64,000 nucleotides of DNA, taken from NCBI GenBank assembly GCA_964550025.1, contig CAZJYI010000008.1, positions 70,242 to 134,241 on the forward strand. Direction: 5' to 3'. The position numbers were made by a program, and so were the translations under genes. The notes under the pieces are model-generated. The model saw nothing but the letters and a program-made list of their open reading frames with translations. It had not been told where the DNA came from and made no database searches. This document shows, piece after piece, positions 36,273 to 43,950 of the stretch (position 1 is the first letter of the stretch; each line of letters starts with the position of its first letter). This DNA is from CAZJYI01 sp964550025. Its GTDB lineage: Bacteria > Verrucomicrobiota > Kiritimatiellia > UBA8416 > CAYOBW01.

Positions 36273-36495
36273 GAATCCCCGCCCCTTGTGGGCGGGAAGC
36301 TTCGGGTTTGCCGGCTACACGCGGTTGTCGCCACGTCTTCCTGAGCCCTCCCCGAACGAGGAACGTGCGAAGCTCTTCCGCTCGATCCCCACGGGCTCAG
36401 ATGGGGGAAGCACTGTCGAGTAGATCACCATCCTGAACCTTCCCGCCCACCCGCCGTTGCCAGGCTATGGCGTGGCCCGCAAGGGGCGGGGATTC
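36273..36495. repeat. REPIN-like element, copy 2 (terminal hairpins, 223 bp)
   Basis: Same ends and interior as the copy at 30056-30279. Here the left hairpin has a short loop (CTTGT), and the approximately 29-base palindromic insert sits in the right hairpin, in mirror orientation. It lies between the propeller gene and the antitoxin gene. Confidence 0.85.
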
Positions 36496-36631
36496 CGGGA
36501 GAGCATCCAGTATCTCCGTCTGCACCCGATGTCTTCGCCCACAGCTTTCGCTTGACGCTTGAGACGGGAATACGTATGTTGATGTTGAAGTTGAACATGA
36601 ACATTGGCGGGTACCCTTTGTGGAGTTGGAA

Positions 36632-36865
36632 ATGCAGACAGTTACGATGCTGGACTTGCGTCGCGATGCGCATGGGATCATCGAGCGCGTTCATCGCGGG
36701 CAGCGGCTGGTGCTGACCTATCGCGGGAAACCCATGGTGCGCCTTGAGCCCATTGAGGCCGAGGCCGGCGCGGAAGATCCGTTCTATGGGCTTGCAGATC
36801 ACGCTGGCCCCGAGGGCGACAGCCTCTCCAACCGGGAGATCGACGAGGTCGTCTATGGCGCGTGA
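36632..36865 (+). CDS. Phd/YefM-type antitoxin
   Basis: The start at ATG 36632 (MQTVTMLDLRRDAHGII) has GGAG 7 bases upstream; an in-frame GTG at 36620 is an alternative. The 77-residue protein has the Phd/YefM N-terminal fold: LDLRRDAHGIIERVHRGQR followed by VLTYRGKPMVRLEPI, the usual R-G-K/R-P strand. The C-terminal 30 residues (DPFYGLADHAGPEGD...) would bind the toxin. Its last 11 bases overlap the PIN-domain gene, the classic arrangement. The protein is expected to bind DNA in its own promoter and repress the operon; no operator was identified. Confidence 0.88.
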   Translation: MQTVTMLDLRRDAHGIIERVHRGQRLVLTYRGKPMVRLEPIEAEAGAEDPFYGLADHAGPEGDSLSNREIDEVVYGA

Positions 36866-37268
36866 GATCTTCGTCGACACCAGCGGGTTCTATGCGTGTC
36901 TTGTCAGTCGAGACAACAGACATAAGCAAGCGGCCGCCATTCTGGCAAAAGCGGCGCGCGCCCGGTCGCGCTTTGTCACGACGGACTATGTACTCGATGA
37001 AACCGCGACTCTGCTTCGTATGCGGAACCGGGGACACCTGGAACAGCGGCTCTTTGATACCGTCTTCGCATCACAAGCATGTCGAGTCGAGTGGATGGAC
37101 CCCGACTGCTTTCTTTGCGTGAGGTCCTACTTCCGCAAACACGCCGGCCAGGACTATTCCTTTACCGACTGCTTCAGTTTCTTCACGATGAAGAAACTCC
37201 GACTCACGGATGCTCTCACGAAAGACACGCACTTCAGGCACGCCGGATTCCGGCCCCTGCTGGCATAG
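36855..37268 (+). CDS. PIN-domain toxin (VapC-like ribonuclease)
   Basis: ATG 36855 overlaps the antitoxin gene by 11 bases. The 137-residue protein has the PIN acidic set: Asp7 in IFVDTSGFYA, Glu in VLDETATLL, Asp in YSFTDCFSF, plus a later Asp in LTDALTKDTHF. These coordinate the metal for RNA cleavage. VapC toxins usually cut tRNA or rRNA. The C-terminus (HFRHAGFRPLL) is complete, so it looks functional. The gap to the next gene is 22 bp, suggesting co-transcription with the DUF488 genes. That is unusual, since toxin-antitoxin modules are usually free-standing. Confidence 0.9.
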   Translation: MAREIFVDTSGFYACLVSRDNRHKQAAAILAKAARARSRFVTTDYVLDETATLLRMRNRGHLEQRLFDTVFASQACRVEWMDPDCFLCVRSYFRKHAGQDYSFTDCFSFFTMKKLRLTDALTKDTHFRHAGFRPLLA

Positions 37269-37290
37269 GGAACGTCACACGGACCGACAG

Positions 37291-37908
37291 ATGTCACAAG
37301 AGCTCTTCACAATTGGTCATTCGACGCACACGATCGAACGCCTGATCGAGTTGCTGGCTCTGCACGGGATCAGCGCCGTTGGGGACGTGCGGTCTTCGCC
37401 CTACAGCCGCTACAACCCGCAATTCAACCGCGAGACGCTCCAGGCGAGCCTCAAGGCGGCCGGCATCGCTTACGTTTTTCTCGGCAAGGAACTGGGAGCA
37501 CGCTGCGACGACCCGGCATGCTACGCGGACGGCAAGGTTCAGTTCGACCGTGTGGCCCGGACCCCGCTGTTCCAGGAGGGGCTTGCGCGCCTGCGCAAGG
37601 GCGCTGCGTCACACCGCGTCTGCCTGCTCTGCGCCGAGAAGGACCCCATCGCCTGCCACCGCACCATCCTCGTGTGTCGGCACGCACGCTCGGCAGACAT
37701 CGCCATCAGGCATATTCTCGAAGACGGCGCCCTCGAGGATCACGCCGACACCGAACGGCGCCTGATGCAGACATTGAACATTCCGGAAGACGACCTTTTC
37801 GCTTCTCGCGAGGAGCTGCTCGCGAAGGCCTATGCACTGCAGGGAAACAAGATCGCGTACGAGGAGAAGGCCGGTGCCGACGCGCCGCCGGAAAGCGCCA
37901 TTCAATGA
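37291..37908 (+). CDS. DUF488 domain protein (first copy)
   Basis: The start at ATG 37291 gives the family N-terminus MSQELFTIGHSTHTIERLIELL. The 205-residue product shows the DUF488 pattern: FTIGHS, VGDVRSSPYSRYNPQF, YVFLGKELGA and the Cys-rich end VCLLCAEKDPIACHRTILV, where C-A-E-x-x-P-x-x-C-H-R is diagnostic. A C-terminal tail of about 50 residues follows (RRLMQTLNIPEDDLF). The biochemical activity of the family is not established to my knowledge; conserved Asp, Arg and Cys-His residues suggest a catalytic or nucleotide-binding role. Its stop overlaps the next gene's start (ATGA). Confidence 0.88.
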   Translation: MSQELFTIGHSTHTIERLIELLALHGISAVGDVRSSPYSRYNPQFNRETLQASLKAAGIAYVFLGKELGARCDDPACYADGKVQFDRVARTPLFQEGLARLRKGAASHRVCLLCAEKDPIACHRTILVCRHARSADIAIRHILEDGALEDHADTERRLMQTLNIPEDDLFASREELLAKAYALQGNKIAYEEKAGADAPPESAIQ

Positions 37909-38351
37909 CAGACGAGACTACACTGTTCACCATCGGTTTCACCCGCAAAAGCGCCGAGGAGTTCTTCACGCGACTACGCGGCGCCGGGGTCAGGAGGGTC
38001 ATCGATATCCGCCTCAACAATGTTTCGCAGTTGGCCGGGTTCGCGAAGCGCGACGACCTGCGCTATTTTCTGAAGACCATCGCGAACGTCGATTATGCTC
38101 ACCGCCCCGAGCTTGCGCCCACGCGGGATATCCTGGACGCATACCGCCAGCACAAGGGCGGATGGGAACGTTTCGAGCGCGACTTCAAAGCCCTGGTGCG
38201 CGAACGCGCGATCGAGACGGTGGTTTCACGCGACGAATTGGATGGCGCTTGCCTGCTGTGTTCGGAGCCCGGTCCGGAGCACTGCCATCGACGGCTGGTC
38301 GCGGAGTACTTGCGCGACGCGCTTGGGAACATCGTCATCGCCCATCTGTGA
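37905..38351 (+). CDS. DUF488 domain protein (second copy)
   Basis: ATG 37905 overlaps the previous TGA (ATGA), indicating translational coupling. The 148-residue protein is the compact DUF488 form: LFTIGFTRKSAEEFF, VIDIRLNNVSQLAGFAKRDD, YAHRPELAPT and CLLCSEPGPEHCHRRLVAEYL. It differs clearly from its neighbour (GFTRKS against GHSTHT; R-L-N-N against R-S-S-P), so the pair are two subfamilies rather than a recent duplication. The two may form a heterodimer, by inference. It is followed by the helicase gene after 9 bp. Confidence 0.88.
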   Translation: MTDETTLFTIGFTRKSAEEFFTRLRGAGVRRVIDIRLNNVSQLAGFAKRDDLRYFLKTIANVDYAHRPELAPTRDILDAYRQHKGGWERFERDFKALVRERAIETVVSRDELDGACLLCSEPGPEHCHRRLVAEYLRDALGNIVIAHL

Positions 38352-38360
38352 GTTGCCCCT

Positions 38361-40994
38361 ATGCCCATCCGTACGCTCATCTGCCTCGCCAACTCGCGCA
38401 AACATGGAGAGCGCTGCATTGCGGGCATCGACCCGGATAGTGGAGAGTGGGTGCGGCCCGTTTCCAGCCTGGACGACGGTCGCATCGACAAGACAATGCG
38501 TCTCGTCGAGGGAAGGGAACCGCGCCTCCTCGATGTCCTGCGCATCCCGCTCGCGGAGAGTGGACCCGACTTCGGGTTCGAAAGTGAAAACCGCAGCGTC
38601 ATGCCGGGCGCATGGTCCGTCGCCGGCCGCCTCGCACCCGATGAGCTTCGGCCGCTTTGCTCGCGCCTGCCCCACGTGCTTCACGACGACGAGAACTACG
38701 TGACGGTGCAATACCTGTGCGCACTGCCGGTGCAGGAACGCAGGACGCTGGAGTTGGTCGAAACAACGGATTTCGAAGTGTTCAGCACGGGGCTCAGCGC
38801 AACGGGCGGTCAGAAATGGCACGCACGTTTTTCGTCACCCGGCAGCCGGCCGGTCACGGGCATTCTCACCGATCCCGTCTTTGTCGCGCGGCTCGAAGAC
38901 GGGTACAAACCCGGTCGGCATTGCCTGGTGACGGTAAGCCTGAGTATGCCGTGGAAACCCGTGGATTGGGACGCTGACGAGGACCCGTGCTGGAAGCTGG
39001 TTGCCGGTGTTGTCGAGCTGGAACCCGCCGCGGTAGACACGGGCCGGCAACGCACTTCGGGGGCCGGTGACGCCATGGAGGAAGAAACGGTCTTCGTTCG
39101 CGACTATCCCAACGATGAGATCATGGGGGCGCTGGAGCGGATCTTCGGCTTCCGTTCGTTTCTCCCGAACCAATATGACGTCGTTCACGCCATTCTATCG
39201 AAGCACGACGCCTTCGTAGTCATGCCCACCGGGGGCGGCAAGTCGCTCTGCTACCAGTTGCCGGCGGCCCTGATGCCGGGTACGTGCGTGGTTGTCAGCC
39301 CGCTGATCGCGCTCATGAAGGACCAGGTCGACGCGGCCGTCGGCAACGGGCTGCGGGCGGCTTTCATCAACAGTTCTCAGACCGACAGGCAGCGTGTCGA
39401 AGTGCTGAAGGCGCTTTACCAGGGCAAGCTGGACTTGCTCTACGTGGCGCCCGAACGGCTGGCGCTGGAAGTGTTCTTCCGCAATCTCAAGCGGGCGCCG
39501 CTGTCGTTTGTTGCCATTGACGAAGCCCATTGCGTCTCAGAGTGGGGACACGATTTCCGCCCGGACTACCTCTTCCTGGCCGAAGTAGCAAAGCAGTTTC
39601 CCGAGCTGCCCGTCGCGGCCTTTACCGCCACGGCGACACAGCGCGTGCAGGAAGACATTATCGCCAGGCTCGGCCTGCGGTCGCCCCACCTCCTGCGCGC
39701 ATCATTCAACCGCCCCAAGCTGTTCTACCAGGTGACACCCAAGGAAGCCCCCGACCGGCAGATCCTCGATTTTGTCCGTGGACGCCGGGGCGAGGCGGGC
39801 ATCGTGTACCGCACGACCCGCAAGAGCGTGGAGCACACCGCGTCCGTGCTGGCGCAGGCCGGCATCAGCGCCCTTCCGTACCACGCCGGCCTCGGAAGCG
39901 AAACGCGAATTGCCAACCAGGAAGCGTTCAACCGCGACGAAATCGACATCATCGTCGCCACCATCGCTTTCGGCATGGGCATCGACAAGCCCAACGTGCG
40001 TTTCGTTCTGCACGGCGACTTGCCGAAGAACATCGAGAGCTACTACCAGGAAACCGGTCGTGCCGGTCGAGACGGCGACCCGGCGCACTGCCTGCTCCTC
40101 TTCGGCCGCGGTGACATTCCCAAAATCCGCTATTTTATCGACCAGGTCACCGACGATCGCGAGCGGGAGCGTCTGCGGACCAGTCTCAACGATATGGTGA
40201 AGTACGCTACGCTCAACGTCTGCCGTCGCAAACACCTTTTGAACTACTTCGGGGAAGCATACCCGGCACCGGGCGACGAAAGACCGGATGCATCGCTGGC
40301 CGGCTGTGGCGCCTGCGACGTTTGCACGGACAACGTGGAACGGGTTGACGCCACGCGGGACGCGCAGATCGTGCTTTCGGCGATTGCCCGGACGGGCCAC
40401 CGCTTCGGCATCACCCACATCGTCGACGTCGTGACGGGTGCCGACACGGAGCGCGTCCGGTCCCGCGGCCACCACCTGGTCAAAACCTACGGCGTCGGCG
40501 CCGATCAGAGCAAGCGCCATTGGCGGCGCATCATCGACGACCTCATTGCCCAGGAATGCGTTGTGCTCACCGACGGCCGCTACCCCGTACTGCAATGGGG
40601 CATCCACGCGCGAGAGGTCATCGACGGTGCGCGAAAGGTCGAGGTGCTGCGTCAGAAGGAAACGCCGCGCCGTCGCCGGCGCGCGGCGGTTGACGATACC
40701 GGTGAATACGATCACGGCCTGTTCGAGGAGCTGCGCGTCCTGCGGCGTCGCCTGGCAAACGAGCGGAACGTCCCGCCCTATGTCGTCTTCGGCGACCGTA
40801 CGCTGCGCGAGATGGCGGCCGTCTTCCCGCGCAACGACGACGAGCTTCTCGCCGTTACGGGCGTTGGCTATACGAAGCTGGAGCAATACGGTGCCGCGTT
40901 CCTCGACGCCGTCGAGGAGTATCTCGCGCGACACCCGGAGGCGCGCCGCACCCGCGGCCGGGTGCAGCGGCAGGAAGAGAATCTGCCGTGGTGA
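38361..40994 (+). CDS. RecQ-type helicase with N-terminal dual-OB-like domain
   Basis: The protein has 877 residues. Residues 1-225 form an extra domain (RTLICLANSRKHGERCIAG, GEWVRPVSSLDDG, CLVTVSLSMPW) resembling the dual-OB (DuOB) type; this assignment is tentative. The helicase follows: Walker A MPTGGGKSLCYQLPA, DEAH box AIDEAHCVSEWGHDFR, motif III TATAT, motif V VATIAFGMGIDKP, motif VI YQETGRAGRDG. A zinc site (C-R-R-K then GCGACDVC), a winged-helix RQC region, and a C-terminal HRDC-like domain (LFEELRVLRRRLANERNVPPYVVF, TLREMAAVFP) complete a full RecQ. It unwinds DNA 3' to 5' in known relatives. Linkage to the DUF488 pair and toxin genes suggests a repair or defence role. Confidence 0.88.
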   Translation: MPIRTLICLANSRKHGERCIAGIDPDSGEWVRPVSSLDDGRIDKTMRLVEGREPRLLDVLRIPLAESGPDFGFESENRSVMPGAWSVAGRLAPDELRPLCSRLPHVLHDDENYVTVQYLCALPVQERRTLELVETTDFEVFSTGLSATGGQKWHARFSSPGSRPVTGILTDPVFVARLEDGYKPGRHCLVTVSLSMPWKPVDWDADEDPCWKLVAGVVELEPAAVDTGRQRTSGAGDAMEEETVFVRDYPNDEIMGALERIFGFRSFLPNQYDVVHAILSKHDAFVVMPTGGGKSLCYQLPAALMPGTCVVVSPLIALMKDQVDAAVGNGLRAAFINSSQTDRQRVEVLKALYQGKLDLLYVAPERLALEVFFRNLKRAPLSFVAIDEAHCVSEWGHDFRPDYLFLAEVAKQFPELPVAAFTATATQRVQEDIIARLGLRSPHLLRASFNRPKLFYQVTPKEAPDRQILDFVRGRRGEAGIVYRTTRKSVEHTASVLAQAGISALPYHAGLGSETRIANQEAFNRDEIDIIVATIAFGMGIDKPNVRFVLHGDLPKNIESYYQETGRAGRDGDPAHCLLLFGRGDIPKIRYFIDQVTDDRERERLRTSLNDMVKYATLNVCRRKHLLNYFGEAYPAPGDERPDASLAGCGACDVCTDNVERVDATRDAQIVLSAIARTGHRFGITHIVDVVTGADTERVRSRGHHLVKTYGVGADQSKRHWRRIIDDLIAQECVVLTDGRYPVLQWGIHAREVIDGARKVEVLRQKETPRRRRRAAVDDTGEYDHGLFEELRVLRRRLANERNVPPYVVFGDRTLREMAAVFPRNDDELLAVTGVGYTKLEQYGAAFLDAVEEYLARHPEARRTRGRVQRQEENLPW

Positions 40995-41067
40995 CACGCG
41001 GTGCGGCGGACAGGTGCTCGATCGAGCCGTCGACAAGACGCCTGAGCCGTAGCGATTCAACAGGAAT

Positions 41068-41220
41068 GGCCACAGAAGTCACAGAATGCACAGAAGGGAA
41101 AGGACTTCTCTGCGTTGTTCCAACTCGATTCCGCTCGCTATCCGGTGAGGGGTATTGACGTTGAGAGCGCAGCCGGTTTCTGCCGCGCTCTTTTGTGCGT
41201 TTTGTGCCTTCTGTGGCCGG
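41068..41220. repeat. Inverted word repeat (CACAGAAGTCACAGAATGCACAGAAG type)
   Basis: The left arm 41068-41097 iterates CACAGAA. The right arm 41190-41220 (TTTTGTGCGTTTTGTGCCTT then CTGTGGCC) is its inverted form. It lies between the convergent helicase gene and the gene ending at 41281. Nothing else is recognised in this 286-base gap. Confidence 0.75.
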
Positions 41221-41280
41221 TTTCCGGCGGGCCGCTGAATCGTTCCGGCTAAGCCGCCTAGCAGCTCCGTGAATGTCCGT

Positions 41281-43923
41281 TCAGGGGCTTGCGCCCACCC
41301 CGTGGAACTCCCACACGTTCCCGTTGTCATCGGAGACCAAAACGTCGAGCACGCCGTCGCCGTTCACGTCCGCCGTGGTCAGGCCCGTGGCCTGGTCGAC
41401 CTTCACACCGAGCATATGCCGCCAGCTCGGGGGTGATGAGTACGGATTGTCCGGATTGCCGGTCGAGAAATAGGCGTCTACACGGCCGTCGGGCAGCAGC
41501 ACCAGCAAGTCCAAGGCGTTGTCGCCGCTCGCGTCGCCGAAAGCCGGAACTGCGCCGGCAGGCACCGCGAACAAAACTGTCCGCAGTGCGCCTGTCAGGG
41601 CGTCTTCCTCAAAACTCCCCGGCGACTCGACCAGCCAGATCCCACCCGTGCCGCCTCCTACGGCCAGGTCCGCGAAGCCGTCGCCGCTCCAGTCGCCGAG
41701 TGCTGGCGCGGGCACGGCCACGTTGCGCCAGGCAGACGCAAGAGCAGCGAAGTTGGTGGTCCGTTCGACGAAGTTGGGAACAACCGGCGACCCGGCATTC
41801 TCGAAGGCGTGCAGCGTGCCGTTGGTTGCACCCACGAACAGATCCAGATCGCAGTCGCCGTCCCAGTCGCCCAAGGCCGGGGCCGTGCACCCTGCCGAGG
41901 CAAACGTGCCGGTCGAGCTGGCGCCCAAGGCAAAGAAGAGCTCGTGGACACCGTCCACGAGTGCGCCCTGGACTCGACGGAAGTGTCGGAAATCGACCGC
42001 TGCATCGACGGACGCGCCAACCACAAAGCCGCCGTCCGCGACACGATCGGGGAGACCCGGATTGCTGTGCCTGACATACTCCAGGGCGAGCCCGAGCCCG
42101 TCCGAATCGCCGTCATGAAGTGCATCGTATTCGACAGAGCCGACATGGTGCAGCTCAAACCAGTCAGGGACGGCGTCCCCGTCCGAATCCGCGGACAAAC
42201 GTTCATACTGCGCCTCGAAGAGCGCATTGCTCACCAGCGTGTGTGAGAAGCTGCACATCGCGCGCCCAAGAAGGTCCGTTACCACCGTACCGTTCACGAG
42301 CCATCTGGCAAACCGGTAACCGCCGCTAGCTCCCCATAAGTCAGGAAGAACCAGCACGGCGCCGCGGTTTGTCACGCCCCTCATCTCGACGAAACCCTTG
42401 GGCGAGCTGACCACCGTGTATGAACACAGGCTTTCGCTCGTGGTAGCGAGGACGTCCGCCGACGCGCCACCGACAAACCCACCGTCTCCGACCCGATCGT
42501 GCAGGCCGGGATGGTAGTCGCGCACGAGTTCCTCGATCAAGGTGAACCCGTCACCGTCCCCGTCAGAGCTGCCGGCGTTGCCGAGATCCCCCAGAAAGTG
42601 CAGCTCGAACCAGTCGTCCACGCCGTCCCTGTCCTGGTCTTCGCCGGGCACGACGCGCGTTTCCACGACGTCGAGGAAGCCGGTTGCCGTCATGGAAACC
42701 GATGCCAGGCCGCGACCCGCACTGTCGACATGCCGCACGCCGCCGATTTCCCAGAAGGCGAATCGCGAGTCACTACCGTTGACCGACGCCTCGAACGTCA
42801 GGGACGCGCCGCGGTTCGTTACGAAGGTGTAGGTCATCTGGCCGGGTGTCGTTCCCGCCACGCTCACGAGCACGAGGTTCGTGTCTGCGACCACGGTCGC
42901 ATCGGGGGAGGCGCCGGCCACGAAGCCGCCGTCTTTGATTCGATCGCGAAGTCCCGGGTGCCAGTCGCGCGTGCACTCCACGGCCAGACCAAAGCCATCG
43001 CCGTCAGTGTCTGCCCCCGGGCCGAAGTTCGTCGAGGTCGCGAACGCCAGCTCATACCAATCGTGCACGCCGTCACGGTCATTGTCCTGGCCAAGCGGCA
43101 GATAATGCGCGACGGCATACACGTTACCGGTCAGGGTCAGCGACAGGCTGCGCAGGGCGCGGCCGGCCATGTCCGCTTGACGTTCGCCGTTGACGGCCCA
43201 GTACGCAAAGTGGTGGCTGCCGCGCGTCTGCTCGACTTCGCCGATCTGCACTGTTGCGCCCCGGTTCGTCACGACGTCGGAGGCAACTAGCCCCTCCGGC
43301 ATGCTGGTGAGCCGCAGCAGGACGGCGTTCGTGCTGACCAGGATGAGCTCCTCCGCACTCCCCGCGACGAATCCGCCATCGGCGATTCGGTCGGCCTGCT
43401 TCGGATGTGAGTCGCGTGCGCGTTCATCCGCGTTCGCGAAGCCGTCGGCGTCCGGGTCGGCGGCCGCGCTCGCGAGGCCGGTCGGGGAGAAACGCTGCTC
43501 CCACCAGTCGGGCAGCCTGTTCGTGTTCCCGTCCGCGCCTGCATCCAGGTAGACCGCTGTGGCGCGGACCGGCCCGAGCAGAAGGAATGAGACCGGGTTG
43601 AGAGCGTTGCCGTAGGCATCCCGCTGTTGCTCGCCGTTCAGCGTCCAGTACGCCAAACGCAAGTTGCCGTCCCGATCGGGTGCCTGGATCGTTGCAGTCG
43701 TTGTTCCGCCATCTACCAGCGTCTCCTGGTGGACGACTCCCTCCGGGTCGCTGGTCTGGGAGAGAGTGAACTGCGTCGCGCGGACAGACGCGGGCAGCAG
43801 CGCAAGGAACAGAGGAAGCGCCACGGCAATGCCGGCCCGACAGAGGCGTTCCGCGCCATCGGAGCCACGGCCGCGGCGGTGGTTGGGTTCCTGTGTTCCA
43901 AACTGTGGGTTCGACAGATCCAT
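41281..43923 (-). CDS. Secreted four-repeat protein with calcium-binding-type motifs and FG-GAP/VCBS-like end
   Basis: The protein has 880 residues. A signal peptide lies about 25-50 residues in (GIAVALPLFLALLPASVRAT); the ATG may be slightly downstream, as the ribosome site is weak. Four repeats of about 140 residues each contain an aspartate-rich segment like DSDGDAVPDWFELHH, then DGDSDGLGLALEYVR, and end like DRVADGGFVVGAS. These resemble calcium-binding thrombospondin-3 or EF-hand-like loops. The last about 200 residues contain FG-GAP/VCBS-type motifs (PALGDWDGDCDLDLFVG, TTADVNGDGVLDVLVSDDNG). The function is likely adhesive or structural. It follows the propeller-like gene 43951-45609 at 27 bp, so they are probably one operon. 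Confidence 0.82.
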   Translation of the reverse strand: MDLSNPQFGTQEPNHRRGRGSDGAERLCRAGIAVALPLFLALLPASVRATQFTLSQTSDPEGVVHQETLVDGGTTTATIQAPDRDGNLRLAYWTLNGEQQRDAYGNALNPVSFLLLGPVRATAVYLDAGADGNTNRLPDWWEQRFSPTGLASAAADPDADGFANADERARDSHPKQADRIADGGFVAGSAEELILVSTNAVLLRLTSMPEGLVASDVVTNRGATVQIGEVEQTRGSHHFAYWAVNGERQADMAGRALRSLSLTLTGNVYAVAHYLPLGQDNDRDGVHDWYELAFATSTNFGPGADTDGDGFGLAVECTRDWHPGLRDRIKDGGFVAGASPDATVVADTNLVLVSVAGTTPGQMTYTFVTNRGASLTFEASVNGSDSRFAFWEIGGVRHVDSAGRGLASVSMTATGFLDVVETRVVPGEDQDRDGVDDWFELHFLGDLGNAGSSDGDGDGFTLIEELVRDYHPGLHDRVGDGGFVGGASADVLATTSESLCSYTVVSSPKGFVEMRGVTNRGAVLVLPDLWGASGGYRFARWLVNGTVVTDLLGRAMCSFSHTLVSNALFEAQYERLSADSDGDAVPDWFELHHVGSVEYDALHDGDSDGLGLALEYVRHSNPGLPDRVADGGFVVGASVDAAVDFRHFRRVQGALVDGVHELFFALGASSTGTFASAGCTAPALGDWDGDCDLDLFVGATNGTLHAFENAGSPVVPNFVERTTNFAALASAWRNVAVPAPALGDWSGDGFADLAVGGGTGGIWLVESPGSFEEDALTGALRTVLFAVPAGAVPAFGDASGDNALDLLVLLPDGRVDAYFSTGNPDNPYSSPPSWRHMLGVKVDQATGLTTADVNGDGVLDVLVSDDNGNVWEFHGVGASP

Positions 43924-43950
43924 GTCGGTGGACCCTCTGCGGATACCGTC

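Noticed and set aside
39702..41060. 452-codon minus-strand frame opposite the helicase
   Set aside because: It is a shadow of the helicase motifs, with no signal or family pattern.
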